A program made the position numbers and the translations under genes. Below, piece after piece: positions 1-11,991 of a DNA stretch of 64,000 bases. The notes below the pieces were generated by a model. The model made no database searches. It saw nothing but the letters and a program-made list of their open reading frames with translations, and was not told where the DNA came from. Each line of letters begins with the position of its first letter. Within the stretch, counting starts at the first letter, position 1. This DNA comes from Fusarium oxysporum f. sp. lycopersici 4287 (lineage: Eukaryota; Ascomycota; Sordariomycetes; Hypocreales; Nectriaceae), in assembly GCF_000149955.1 (NCBI RefSeq), contig NC_030995.1, forward strand, positions 2,774,978-2,838,977, in the 5' to 3' direction.

Positions 1-1392
1 GGCTAAAGTGTTCCAGGTCAGTTATTGATATCCAGTTACGCAAGACGATGCTTACCGGCTTAGGAACCGTGGGCTTTCAGTGACGTATTGTCCAATCAAT
101 ACGCTCACCTGATTCCTCAGGATCAACGCGTTTTGTACGAGGCAGTTGTGCCTATCTGTCGATACTACGTTCAGCTTCGATATTCGCTTATACAAGTTTT
201 GTATGATTGCATGTTTGCCAACTTGATCAATGGCTTGCCGATCGCCCGTGCAATGGTAATACTCTACCACTCTCGCATGTGCATTTCAGCTCTTGTTAAC
301 GGCAGTAACTAGCTCATCACTGACCCACTCGATACGAGTCTGTTCAACTCTAACGAGAGCTTTATCGACACGCAGTATCTGCTTGGTCACAATATTCTCG
401 TTTGCCCCATCGTAGACCCCCAGGTCTATAACAGGGATGTCTATCTTCCAGGAACAGATCTATGGTATCCCTCGAATCTTCGAGTTGACAATCAGAACTT
501 CGGCCCAGACCCTATTCTCAAGCATGCTGCAGATCTGGAACAGCCAGTTAAAGGCGGTAGGATCATAAGTTACGGATGCAGCCTTCCTGCGGCTTTCAAT
601 CGTCCCGATCAAGTGCCTTTTATCACCCCAGTCTATATTCGCGGCGGTACGTATCTTTCCTCAATAACGACGACAATCGGCTAATCCCTAGCAGGTGCAA
701 TCATTCCCCAACTTGATGTTCGCCAGTTTATAGGAGAGAATGACCTGAACCCACCAACCATACACTTTTACCCTGGTGGCAAGAAAGTTACAGTATGTCT
801 GATTTGAATCAACGGCGTAGAACAGCGAATTGACCTCCATCTTAGTCTTACTCTATGTATCTGGATGACGGGGTCAGTAAGGACAGCGCACCCAACAACT
901 TGCCTCAGTACAAGTACCAGGATCCTGCCAAGTCGAAGAAAGCCAAGGGCTTCTACAGGGAAGTCAAGATGACTCAAGTATGTCAATAAAGTCTTTTCAT
1001 CCACGGTACGGCTAACAAAAGCATAGGAGAGCACCAGCACCGCTCGAACTTTGACAATCCGCCATCCGTGGAATGGGTTCGATGCAAAGTCAACCGTTGG
1101 CGATATATACAACTTCGCTGTCTGGACTGTGAAGACGGGAGGTGCAGCACCCCAGGTCCAAGTCTCATTTCAGGATGAGAACGGCAAGACTGTGGACGAT
1201 GCTCGTCTGTCGCACAACTACGATAGTAATCGCGGCGTGTTGACCGTCAATGTGCCTGTGGAACTTGTGCCATCTCTTGATCACCCTGCCACCACTAATG
1301 GTACCTTGACACATGGCTCGACTAATGGAGCCTCAGTCAATGGCCACAGCAAGGACAGACATATCGCTGTGAAGATCACTGGTCTTACTTGA
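1..1392 (+). CDS. GH31 alpha-glycosidase, C-terminal part
   Basis: This is the 3' part of a glycoside hydrolase family 31 enzyme (alpha-glucosidase or alpha-xylosidase type); the catalytic barrel lies mostly beyond the left edge. Exons that join in frame are about 1-16, 64-255, 313-646, 695-792, 846-977 and 1027-1392. The translation shows EPWAF, then a helix-rich stretch ending in GLPIARAM, the end-of-barrel block (QYLLGHNILVCPIVDP, VYLPG..LWYP, TPVYIRGGAIIP) and the all-beta C-terminal domain. These are GH31 landmarks. A Thr/Ser/Asn/Gly-rich insert sits near residue 30 from the end. The nucleophile Asp is not in the window, so the substrate cannot be judged. It may pair functionally with the hydrolases at 39-52 kb but is 38 kb away. 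Family assignment is confident; the first exon boundary is less so. Confidence 0.85.
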
Positions 1393-2722
1393 AGGGGTCT
1401 GAAGAGCCTGTTTGAGGAGGAAATTATCTCTTAGACTATATTTCTCATGTATTTCCTTAGCTCTAATAATCGTAATAATACCAGATTGTTGGACATGCAC
1501 AACGCGGCCGATGCCCTTTTCGACGAGAACTTGTAGTAATAGGGAAAGGAGAAGGGAAAACGGAGTTCACAGAACTGTAGCTGGTGGCTAATTGGATCTC
1601 AGAAGAACAAGAACAAGGTCCGACGGCCAAAGGACCCAGCTCTCCAGAGTCATAGGTCTGCACGAGAGAGCTTTCAACAACCACCAGTAATATTGCTCGA
1701 TTTCTCAAGCTTTCCCTGTCAACATTATCAGATCCTTGAACAGAAGCGGTTTATGAAGAAACCCACCCATCAGCTTCAGTAAACAGTCAGAAGATTAAGT
1801 AAATCCTGACATCCCTTACACAATTTAACAGGCGCCAGGTCAGCAGTGCAATACAAATTAACCAGTTAGCCTCTTTCCAGTCAAGGAGAGGAAAGATAAA
1901 GATCAAGTTACATAAATAGCTAATGTCACAACACGGTGTAGTTTCGCTATAACAGCTTCGCATATATCTGGGACCTTGTTGGCACTGCGCCTTTCCTAAG
2001 AGAGATAAGCAATGCCACTCAGGCGCTCTTCATTACCAAACAAAATGGTTTTATCAACCTTCTTTATGTAGGGTAAAAGGCCCGAAAATAAAGTACATGA
2101 AGAATATTTATATATCAAAAAGAGATAAAGCTAGTCAGGCTGCCCTGTGTAGGATTGAGTTGGTTCCTTGTCTGTAAGAACTACTTAAAAAGAACTAGGT
2201 AAGTATTATTATTATTATTATTATCTTTCTCCTCCCCTTCTTATATAAGGCAACTGCAGGGAAGTGCTTAAAAAGGATACTAGTAATAGCTATTATAATT
2301 TATAGTAGAAGCATAAGTTGAGGATAAACATAGTTAAATAACACTTAGGTTAGGTTATTAAGACAATCTTAGATAAGCTAAGTTATTAAAAGAGTAATAA
2401 TAGAAAAAATAATAATATAAGTTTAAAAGTTTTAAATTAATTTACTTATTACTTATATTCTATTAATAATTTAAAGTAACTTACTTATTATTTATATTAT
2501 ATTAATAATTTTAAATAACTTTCTTTATTTTTTCTAATAAAAAACACTCGTAAACTACTTTTTTAAACCACTCGCTTATTGTCCACGTAAGTTATGTGGA
2601 CTTAGCCAGTATGCTTACTAACCTGGGCAAAACAGCCCCGCATTATTCCCAGCCAAGATTTCTTCCCTTTGCATTTCCAAGCGCGCAAGTTCACCCCTAG
2701 TCATACCTTGGTAATACGCGTC
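1393..2722. other. Gene-free interval with AT-rich tract
   Basis: No coding region is supported here. From about 2160 to 2560 the sequence becomes strongly AT-rich, with a short ATT repeat near 2206-2223 and TA-rich runs that look like old RIP-mutated DNA. The remainder is the 3' flank of the GH31 gene and the promoter of the regulator that starts at 2723. Confidence 0.6.
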
Positions 2723-4911
2723 ATGCCACCAGATTCCAGCCCCGAGACTCTACAAACACCGAGAAGCTGCGACCGGTGTTTTAGCCTGGTACGTTACAGC
2801 TACGCTCTACTGTACTCTACTCTGGATCTCTTTTAACTTGGTGCAGAAGACACAATGCGACCTAGCTCAGGTTTGCGGCCGTTGCAAAAGACTTGGTCTA
2901 GAGTGTACCAATATCAGGCCAGTACGGCCGAAAGGCCGTCCTCGGAAGTCTGAACGCTCCAGCGAACCACCTCAAACTGTCGATCTATCCACAGCCATTG
3001 GCCGAGTCCTGGATCAGACGCTGATTCTTCAACTGGACAATGACCTGGCTTCCAGTCTAGTTGAGCACATAGTCTCCACTCATCAGGCCCACGGTCTATA
3101 CGCTGCAATCCTTACTAGTCCCCCATCACTGCCCGTTCCAACTCGCGGCCTTGCCTCTGGTCCCACCAGTTACCCGTCCAAGATACCTACCGAGCTGTAT
3201 AGCATCCTGACCCCTTCCATTATTTATTCCTTACTTTCTATCGCTCTCGATATCCAACAGCCGAGCTCCCGTCTCCCGTCTCATCCGTCTTCGAGAATCA
3301 ACAGCAACTCTCTCCGAACGGCCGCATTAACGCATATACCGCGAGTTTTGTCTCCATACGACCCAAAAGTATCCGATGCGCTGTCTCTTCTATTTCTCAG
3401 CCATGCATGGTGTTTTCAAAGCGAGCGTATTAGAGATTCCGTGAGATGGTGGACATTCGCGCACGTCATCATCGACGATGTTATCAAGACTCGAGTGTCT
3501 CTGCCTTTTCCTTGCGCTCTTCAGGATCTAGAACAGCGGTATGTTTTTGTTTCAAATAACCTTTGATATGTCATTAAACAAGTGTGGCATTTGCTAATTG
3601 GCTTGGCCGATAGAGCCTGCCTTGGTATAGCTCTGCAGGATAGGTAAGAATTTAGTTTGAGAGCAATGTGCTTCGACGATTGTTTCCGCTTTAGTTGACA
3701 GCTTAAACCCCAGTATTCTTAGCATTCTTCACTACAATCGTGCGGTTTCGTTACAACAAAAAGATGATGGGCCGCTATTCGCCTCTATAGAGCCCCCACG
3801 AGCCAATACTAAAGATGCAGAAGGCTCACGAGCCACCGGCTTTTCGAATCTGTTCGGTCCCCTAATAAGGTATTTGTTTAATTCTGCCATGTCTAGGACT
3901 CCGGCATTCAAATTGATCTGGATAACACTCATACTTCATAGACTTGCTAATGCTGTCGTCCAAGAGCCAAAACCAAGCTCTCGCACCTGGAGGGATATTT
4001 ACGACGATATCGAAGAATACTACATCGTATTTCCATCAGAACTGCTCAGATTCAACGACTTGAAATTCCTGTATCAAGCCGAAGCAATGACGTGGATGCA
4101 CGGCCTTTTCATCATCCTATGTGAGACAAATGTAACTAAGTGATTGTGGTTCGGGATTAACATTAGTCAAAAGATATCGGCAGAGACCCGATTGACATTA
4201 TTCTCAAACCCGATCTCCTTGAGGGTGAAACATTGCGCCAAGTTCTAGGGCACTCATTGCTTTTTGGCGAGGTAAGCGAACGCTTTATCGAGTAAACTCA
4301 CAAATGACTGATGGAACAATGAACAGATCTTGCATTCTATAAACCGTCTGGGGGACGATTTGAGTTATCTCTCTCCAGCTGTGGTCTTCTTCTTGATTAT
4401 CTCCTCTGCAGTTCAGATTGCTGCTCTGGGGATGTACTTAAACAATCCAGCGGATGAATCGGCCATGCCTGGAATCGCCATCGAGGTGTCGACTACATCG
4501 TCAACGCAGTCAGTGCCACAGAAACTGATGGATTCAAGTCGGGCCCATCTTCATCTGCTCTCCGCAATCTCGACACAATGCAAGCGCTATGATTCCTTGC
4601 TGTTGGTCGAGATACAGAAACTACTCGCGTCCTGCTACAATTGCGTTCAATCTTCCTCTTGTCCTGCGCAGCCGATTCTCGCTACCACACTCATGCTCTA
4701 TCGATGGACTGGAAGGGGTACAGGAATATATCCTTTGGAGCCCACGGTGGCATATGCTGAATGGCTATTTTCCCAGCCTCCAGAACATGACATTCACCAA
4801 TATCTATCTGGTCACAACGAGGTATCGAGACAGATAGTGAATGAGGTGTGTTCACCTGCTAGTAGGATTTGCGAAGAAGGATATTTTGATCTAAGCATAG
4901 TTATATCATGA
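2723..4911 (+). CDS. Zn2Cys6 transcription factor
   Basis: A fungal zinc-cluster regulator. The start ATG at 2723 begins a 66-nt exon ending CDRCFSL; after an intron at 2789-2846 the cluster continues KTQCDLAQVCGRCKRLGLEC. The cysteine spacing C-x2-C-x6-C-x5-C-x2-C-x6-C fits Zn2Cys6, followed by a basic stretch (RPKGRPRKSER). Further exons are 2847-3538, a 30-nt exon 3614-3643, 3702-about 4131, about 4167-4271 and 4327-4911. The intron near 4121-4185 is ambiguous: a 35-bp version (4132-4166) and a 65-bp version (4121-4185) both keep the frame, and the longer is the more usual size. The body resembles the helical middle-homology region of fungal regulators. The target is unknown; it lies next to the GH31 gene and is divergent from nothing obvious. 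Confidence 0.82.
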
Positions 4912-5024
4912 TTTTTAATATATCTTTCGACTTTGCGGGCTACTAAATTGCTACGACTTATTTTGATGCATCTACATGTATTCCCGTAAATCCGGATACT
5001 AGCCAAAGGAGCTTGGTCTAGACC

Positions 5025-6497
5025 TTAAAATAAGGGTAAACAAAAACCCATTTCTCGGCTGATATCTTCCATCGAAATATGTGGAGGATGAATAAATTCA
5101 AGGCTGTTTTCCACTCTACACCACAACTCTTCCACGATTGTTATGATGTGTTTGATATGTTGGATAGCGAAACGCATATACATCCCTCGCAGGACATCGA
5201 GGACTTCTGCCTGCAAACCTCGATCCTTTCCGCATTCGTTGGCAATAATCACGGTCGGCCATGTCATGATGTTCATGATGGTGATGCGTTGCTCATCGTA
5301 CATGTGAAGAAGGGCCTGGAGACCTAGGATCATTTCTCGAATGAACTTGCCAACAGTGCGAGCATGTACTGTTGAAGATTGGTGTAGAACACTTGTCTTG
5401 AGCCCACCTCTCCATAAATAGATTAGTCCAGCTTTGCGCATGATCTCCCACGCGGTTGTCAAGGCGAGACTGACCGAAGTAGAAATCCTTGAGGGAACGA
5501 CTGGCGGTGTCCACAAAGTTAAAGCGGTCTCAAACTGAGAAAAAAGCTGCCCGAATACCGTTCGTGTCTCTTGCACTTGCCGCTCTGTGGTTGGTGTAAC
5601 ATACTCGGAATCCTGGCAGGCCCGATCATAGAGTTTGCCAATGATGGTTTGGGTGAGCAAGTCCACCTCACCCCGATCCTGGCAATCAAGAAGGGCGGCC
5701 ATTGCAGCTATGAGAGTGATGAGAGATCTTGGGTAGCCCAGCATGACTTCCATAGGTGAGAAGTCAGTCTGTTGGGGCGCTTCAGGAGGCTCGATATCCC
5801 ATGTCAACCAGGCTCTTTTACTCCTGCTTTGACCTGAACTCCCCAGGGAAAACACTCCTATATCCAAATAAGCGGCAATCTCCCTCGCAAGGCGAGAAAC
5901 GTATGCGCTTTGGATCGCGTTTTGATCAATTGACTCGATCAGAGACACAATACCCGAGATATGTAGTGTCCAGTCTGCATCCTGAGTAGAACGGCTGTCA
6001 CTAGGAAACCCGACAGTGATCAGGATCAAGACAGACCCCAGTAGCTCAACTATATCGTCATTGTTCGCGTGAGAGACATTGATCCTGGAGATTTTGATCT
6101 GCAAATCCTCCAAAGCAGACTGATAACGCTCTAATGCGGACAAATCCAGGTCAGAAGGTTGATGTTGAGGATGGTCCGGCGCACTAAGGGATGAGAGACT
6201 TTTCAGAGACAAAGCGGGACGTAGAGAGCTGGCAAGTGCAAGCATGGCACTTCGAACGCTGGGGTATTTCCGAGCAATCGCACATAGCTCCGTAAGAAAC
6301 GGCAGGCCTGATTCGTTGATAGCAGTGAAACGCCACCTTGTCATGCGAATAACTGACCGCGTCAACACGCTGCGAAGTCCAAGTGCGGGGTATATGGTGA
6401 ACTTACGGAGTCGGACGTCCTGGTTCTCGGGGCCAGATAACCGCAGGCCGCTGCTGTGGATTGCAGAATAACCCCAAAAGTTTGTTTCTAGTGCCAT
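5025..6497 (-). CDS. Fungal regulator-like protein lacking a zinc cluster
   Basis: The 490-residue protein resembles the helical regulatory domain of fungal Zn2Cys6 proteins (PF11951-like), with a stretch such as CAIARKYPSVRSAMLALAS near its N-terminus. No zinc cluster or other DNA-binding domain is encoded, and the 200 bp upstream on this strand hold none. A possible intron (donor GTAAGT just after the codons for DVRL, acceptor before GLPF) would remove about 30 codons and keep the frame, so the first 70 residues are uncertain. It is divergent from the aminotransferase gene at 6854, and a CCGACGG site lies between them. It may be a cofactor of a DNA-binding partner or a regulator that lost its finger; family call moderate, function unknown. 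Confidence 0.7.
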   Translation of the reverse strand: MALETNFWGYSAIHSSGLRLSGPENQDVRLRKFTIYPALGLRSVLTRSVIRMTRWRFTAINESGLPFLTELCAIARKYPSVRSAMLALASSLRPALSLKSLSSLSAPDHPQHQPSDLDLSALERYQSALEDLQIKISRINVSHANNDDIVELLGSVLILITVGFPSDSRSTQDADWTLHISGIVSLIESIDQNAIQSAYVSRLAREIAAYLDIGVFSLGSSGQSRSKRAWLTWDIEPPEAPQQTDFSPMEVMLGYPRSLITLIAAMAALLDCQDRGEVDLLTQTIIGKLYDRACQDSEYVTPTTERQVQETRTVFGQLFSQFETALTLWTPPVVPSRISTSVSLALTTAWEIMRKAGLIYLWRGGLKTSVLHQSSTVHARTVGKFIREMILGLQALLHMYDEQRITIMNIMTWPTVIIANECGKDRGLQAEVLDVLRGMYMRFAIQHIKHIITIVEELWCRVENSLEFIHPPHISMEDISREMGFCLPLF

Positions 6498-6654
6498 AGT
6501 CCCCGGCGTCGTTGGCTCAAAAGATCACTGAGAGCGAGGGATGGTATGTCGAGGTATTTTGATCAAGGGTTCTGTAAGACTACTTCGTAGAGCTTGCATA
6601 CCGTGTGATCCACATATGGACTTGGTGGATAAGCGGTAAGCGAAAGTACAAAGC

Positions 6655-6663
6655 GCCGACGGC
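6655..6663. promoter_or_regulatory. GCCGACGGC site, shared cluster motif 1
   Basis: Palindromic GCCGACGGC followed by GACTTTT, in the divergent promoter between the regulator-like gene (start 6497) and the aminotransferase gene (start 6854). The same core and flank recur at 9182. Everted CGG triplets with one spacer base are a typical shape for a dimeric zinc-cluster binding site; binding itself is inferred. Confidence 0.6.
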
Positions 6664-6853
6664 GACTTTTCCGCTCTTAGCCTAATACCTGGTAGTAGCA
6701 AAGCGGACTTCTAAAGAATCCAATCACCAAATGAAACCATGCTTTGAGTCTTATCAACGGTATAAAGCTGAGAATGGCCCAAATCTCCAGGGAGAATGTT
6801 CAAACGTGGAAAAGAATTTTTACTTGATAGAAAGCTCGAACTCGGACTTCAAA

Positions 6854-8620
6854 ATGCCTCCCAGTATCGCCGTTTTCCATGATATTCCAAACATCGTGCC
6901 CAAAATCTACGATGGCCCTGGAACTTACTCGGATTTAGTGGGAACGGAGTAAGAACCCCAACAGATTAGAAGCTACCTCCTTGAGCTGACCTTTCAGTGC
7001 TAAACCTTTACAGGCGTAACGAAAACCCCTTGGTTACTGGTGTCTGGGATATCCTCGATTTTGATGAACCGACGCCTGCGGCCATTGCCGAAACAGATGA
7101 AGCCAAGTACGTCGTGCGAGGTGAGTTCAAAAGATGGCTCCATAATAACGGAGTTTCCATTTTTGGCCGTGAACATGTATTGATTCTATCTAGGTGAGGC
7201 TGTGATAAAAAATGAATGGACTGGCGAGACACACGAGTTAAAGCCCGGCTCTCTGCTATGGATACCGGTGGGCGCAAAAGTGTCCATTATTTCGTCAAGA
7301 AATTGCAAAACAGTCTATTTCGAAGCGAGGGAAATTGTTCAGATTCAGCATGAGAATGTACAAGATGATGGGGCAGACTTGGCTACAAAGCTAGACCGTC
7401 TTGTAGCCAACTTTGTCGATCAGAACCCGTCCTCAAAGCAGGCGACAGCAAGAGCCAGCCAAAGCCTTCCTGGAGGATCAACACGCGCGGTACTTGATGC
7501 CGAGCCATTTCCTCTCGTTATCCAATCTGGCAAAGGGTCGACTTTGACTTCGATCGATGGCAACACCTATATAGATTTCGTGTCCGATTTCACCGCTGGT
7601 CTTTTTGGCCACTCGAATCCCGAAATCCAACAGGCTGTCGTCAAGGCTGCGCATAATGGATTTAGCTTGGGCGCCATCACAGAATTGGAGGCGCAGCTTG
7701 GCGAATCTATCAAAGTGCGGTTCCCCAGTATCGATTTGGTCCGGTTCTGCAACTCCGGTACAGAAGCAAATGTCTATGCTATTGGCACGGCGCTCGCCTA
7801 TTCAGGCCGAAAAAAGGTTCTTGTTTTTGATCATGCCTACCATGGCGGCCTCGTGAGCTTTGGAGCGATTCCCAATGAGCTTAATATTCCTTACGATTTC
7901 ATTGTCGGCACGTACGGTGATATCGAGAAGACGAGAAATGTGCTTAGCTTCGATATTGGAGCAATCATAGTGGAACCTATGCAATCCGCAGGCGGCATGC
8001 GGCCAGCTTCCAAGGACTTTTTACGTTTTCTGCGAGAAGCTGCGTCAACGATTGGGGCGGTACTCATATTCGATGAGGTTGTCACATCTCGGCTCGACTT
8101 CCACGGCCTCCAAGGCACCTTAGACATCAAGCCTGATATGACGACACTGGGTAAATACCTTGGAGGTGGACTACCCTTTGGTGCCTTTGGTGGTAGGAAG
8201 GAGATCATGGAGCAGTACAACCCAAAATCCGACTCTGCCAAGAAACTATCTCATTCTGGAACGTTTAACAACAACATCTTCACTATGACAGCTGCGGTAG
8301 CTGCGTCAAAGATTGTCACCAAGAATGCCATTGATAGAATCAACACCCTTGGAGACCAAGTTCGGGCTGGTATCACAAGTATAGTCGAAGCGGCTGGAAA
8401 AGCAGGAAGCATAGTAGCCATCGGAGTTGGGAGTTGTGTAGGGATATATTTCGCAGGTGACAACGGCGATGTGCTGCGAGAACTGTGCTTTTTCTACCTA
8501 TTGTCCAAGGGCATATGGATGGGTCGACGTGGGTTCTTGGCTTTAAATTTCGCCCATGATGATGCCAGCGTATCTCAGTTCCTGGAAGCTTTCAAGGGCT
8601 TCCTGAGTTTGGCTTTCTAG
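6854..8620 (+). CDS. Cupin / class III aminotransferase fusion, beta-amino-acid aminotransferase-like
   Basis: PLP-dependent transaminase with an N-terminal cupin-like domain. Exons 6854-6948, 7014-7120 and 7194-8620 give 542 residues in frame. Residues about 1-120 include an EutQ/cupin-type segment (GETHELKPGSLLWIPVGAKV). From about 140 the protein is a class III aminotransferase: SLPGGSTRAVL, DFTAGLFGH, RFCNSGTEAN, YHGGLVSFG, LIFDEVVTSR and the PLP lysine in TLGKYLGGG (about K388). These blocks resemble the glutamate-1-semialdehyde aminomutase-like branch that includes bacterial beta-phenylalanine aminotransferase; aminomutase itself is a plastid/bacterial haem enzyme and unlikely here. The adjacent acetoacetyl-CoA-synthetase-type gene would suit a 3-oxo-acid product. 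Family sure; substrate inferred. An in-frame upstream ATG at 6731 is possible but adds a low-complexity leader. Confidence 0.85.
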
Positions 8621-9497
8621 ATCATGGTGGAAATTCGAAAATACTAGCTAAGTATAGTATAAAGTTTATAGCTAAATGGATCGTGGCATCGGCGACTCGA
8701 TTCTAACTGCTAGGGTTTTCATCTCATCTTGTACTTGAATCCGTGGATCACTTCTATTTCTTCAACTCCATTGTAACAATAATACGATACACTCGATCTT
8801 CACTCTAGCCTCTTGAGTCCAAATCACTATCTTGAATTTTTTTTTGCATCTTTCATGCTTTGTTTTGTCTTTGCGACAACTCTGATAGCGTATCCCCGAT
8901 TTGCCACATGCTCTCTCCAGAACCTCCGCTACGTTTTGGCACACTCAGACGAAGAACGAGGGTGACTCATTTCCCCGTTTCTTCATAGCCTGGTCTTCGT
9001 TGAAACGTTTCCATCGGACTTCTCGGGACCGAAGCGAAGTATATTCGCCGAGCACGTATGCCAATTCTCGGTGCCCGAGAGGACCGATATGCCGCGGGCC
9101 CGCAATTACGTTGCGTAGTATGAGCGCGGTTTCAAGCAGTACATGGGACTGGGGCGACCCTTGCCATCCACATAGAAACTGGCCGACGGCGACTTTGGTA
9201 ATTAGATTGCGAAGGTTGATATCAGCGGACTATTCAACCTTGCCGCTTCGAGAAAAGCAATATCTGCGAGCGCCCTGAAAGGTGCTCTTACTATGCCTGG
9301 GTATGTAAGCAGTCGCGAGTACCCGAGCCCCACATCTAAGGCAGATCTTCGAATGACGAGAGATGAGATATATGATCATTCGTAACTTAACTACTCTACT
9401 CCTATAAGCTCTCGCAGAATTAAGTTGAAATCTCACACTTGGAAGGTCGCTCAATACACGTATCTTTACTTAGACCATACCACGCTGCCAAGCCCCA
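8621..9497. other. Intergenic, promoter of the CoA ligase gene
   Basis: No supported gene. It contains the GCCGACGGC motif at 9182-9190. Short open frames on both strands have no recognisable domain. Confidence 0.6.
9182..9190. promoter_or_regulatory. GCCGACGGC site, shared cluster motif 2
   Basis: GCCGACGGC followed by GACTTTGG, 308 bp before the ATG of the acetoacetyl-CoA-synthetase-like gene. Core plus flank (15 bases) are identical to the site at 6655. Confidence 0.6.
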
Positions 9498-11991
9498 ATG
9501 ACAACCAAATCAAGCAGATACCGCCCTACCATGCGAGAACTTTGGGTGCCGTTTTCCCCTGAAGACACTATGATCTTCAGGTTCATTCAAAAGATCAACC
9601 AAAAATATAACCTAAACATCAGAGTAAGGAACATTTACCACTACATCAATATGCCGCTTTGCATCATGCTGACAATAGATTTCTAGTCCTACTCGGACCT
9701 CTACAATTACTCTATCTCAAACTTGGAACAATTCTGGTCCGAGTGCTTCGAGACTGCTGGATTTATACAGTCTGGCTCATATACAAGAAGCATTGACGAA
9801 AGCCAGTACATTGATGCTATACCGAGATGGTTCGAAGGCATCACAATTAATTTCGCCGAGAACCTCCTCTTTTCACGAGACGATACCGTTGCCCAAGACG
9901 CTAAAGCCACTAAGGAGAAGGAGAATGGCAAGATAGCTGTCACACAAGTGGGTGAAGGGGGCGTCGACGTTCGACATTTTGACTGGGCTACTCTCCGCCA
10001 TGATACCTCGTCACTCGCCAGCGCTCTTCAGAACAGAGGCTTGAATAAAGGTGACCGCGTATTTGCAGTTGCATCAAACTCGTACCAGACATTGACCGTA
10101 TTTCTTGCAACCACTTGGGTAGGGGGTATATTCTCTTCAACTTCACCCGACATGGGCATTGAAGGCATACTTCAGAGAGCCAAGCAGATCAGCCCTAAGG
10201 TTAGTGAAACCTGAAATCAACATTTAACACCATATTCCTGTTCTATTCTTCATAAATCACAACACAAGATCAAAGGCTCACAACACTTGGTAGCTCGTTT
10301 TTATGGACGATAGCACTAGGTACAACGGCAAAGACTTTGATCTCATGTCTAAAGTTAGAAAGATCGTCGCTGAGTTGTCGAAGGAGGCCTCGTTCCAAAA
10401 CTTGGTATTGCTCCCACGAGGAAAACACCCAGCCTCAATTGATCTGACCTCCAAAATCGAACCCATGGACGAGTTTCTATCTTGCGCAGACGATGGGCCT
10501 CCTTCTTTTGAACGTCTTCCGTTTCACTCCCCATGCCTCATATCCTACTCTTCTGGTACTACTGGCGAGCCAAAGTGCATCGTTCATTCAGTAGGTGGAC
10601 TTCTCATAAACTCCTATAAAGAAGGTATTCTACATGGAGACTTGAGAGCTGATGACGTGGTACTTCAATACACTACAACCGGATGGGTAAGTAAATGTCA
10701 CCTGATACGATTCAACACTACTCGAGAGGCTGGCTGACTTGAACTTCAGATCATGTACGTCGCCTGTGTGACTGCTCTTCTCCCTGGTGCCCGAACTGTA
10801 TTGTACGACGGTTCGCCGTTCTTTCCGAATGCGACTTCATTCATCAAACTACTCTCGCAAGAGAAGGTCACCTCCTTCGGAACCAGCCCAAGATGGATGT
10901 TTGAAATGCGGAAACTAGGCATCTCACCGCGAGAGATCGCCGATCTTTGTAAAGTGAAGACGGTCACAAGTACTGGCATGGTCTTATCAGATCAGCTTTT
11001 CGAATGGTTTTACGATACTGGATTCCCCAGCCACGTGAGACTGGCAAACATGTCTGGTGGAACTGATATAGTATGTGCACAGAGGTTTTCCAAACAGTTT
11101 CATGTCTAATTGTCCCAGGCCGGTTGTTTTGCACTGGGAAATCCAATTAGCCCGCTCTATGTTGGCGGCTGTCAAGGTGAGAGCTGATGATTTTCCTTTC
11201 GAAAGACCAGAAAAGATTGAGGAATTATGACTAGGTCCCTCTCTTGGAGTCGCCATTGCTATTTACAACGAAGGAACCGAAGGTAAAGCTGAACTAGCTG
11301 TCCCAGGAGCAGCCGGGGAACTAGTCGCTTATAAACCCTTCCCCAATGTCCCTGTGTCCTTCTGGAACGATATCTTGCCACAACAATCACCCAAGTCGAA
11401 ATACTTTTCTTCATATTTCGCCAAATATGAACATGTTTGGGCTCACGGTGACTTTGTCTCGATTCATCCCATCACAAAGGCCGTTTTGTTTCATGGCCGT
11501 TCTGATGGAGTCCTTAACCCTTCAGGCATTCGCTTTGGAAGTTCTGAGATATATAGCGTCATGGAGCGTCACTTTTCGGAGATCATGGTGGATAGCATTT
11601 GCGTGGGTCAGCGTCGTGCAAGTGATTCAGATGAGACTGTGCTTCTCTTCGTGCAGATGAAACCTGGCTACCGACTCACAAGAGAGCTTGTTGAGACCAT
11701 CAAACAGACCATCAGGAAGGATCTAAGTAACAGACATGTACCCAAACATGTCTTTGAAGCTCCAGACCTCCCAGTAAGTGAATCCAAGCCTTGTAACAAT
11801 GGGACTTTCAGGCCATCTAAATTGTTACCACTTAGGTCACTGCAACTTTCAAAAAGGTTGAGCTACCCATAAAACACATCGTATCAGGAAGAAAGGTCAG
11901 ACCTAGCGGAACGATTATTAACCCGAGTAGTCTCGACTACTTTTATCAGTTTGCGGATATTGAAAACTATGTCATGAGTGCAAAGCTATAG
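9498..11991 (+). CDS. Acetoacetyl-CoA synthetase family acyl-CoA ligase
   Basis: ATP-dependent CoA ligase of the ANL superfamily, acetoacetyl-CoA synthetase type, which forms the CoA thioester of acetoacetate or a related 3-oxo acid in the cytosol. Seven exons (9498-9623, 9687-10199, 10294-10686, 10750-11070, 11119-11176, 11235-11773, 11836-11991) sum to 701 residues, the usual family length. Landmarks are the N-terminal cap (RELWVPF, SYSDLYNYSI), P-loop YSSGTTGEPK at about 298-307, ANMSGGTDI, HGDFVSIHP, GRSDGVLNPSGIRFGSSEIY and the C-terminal GRKVRPSGTI with the catalytic lysine. It follows the aminotransferase gene on the same strand, so it may activate that enzyme's keto acid. The exact acyl substrate is not readable from sequence. 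Confidence 0.92.

Noticed and set aside
2206..2223. ATT tandem repeat as a possible CRISPR-like or satellite array
   Set aside because: Only a few trinucleotide units in an AT-rich tract; no spacer structure.
8901..9278. Plus-strand frame of 125 codons
   Set aside because: No recognisable domain, basic low-complexity composition and overlaps the promoter motif; treated as chance.
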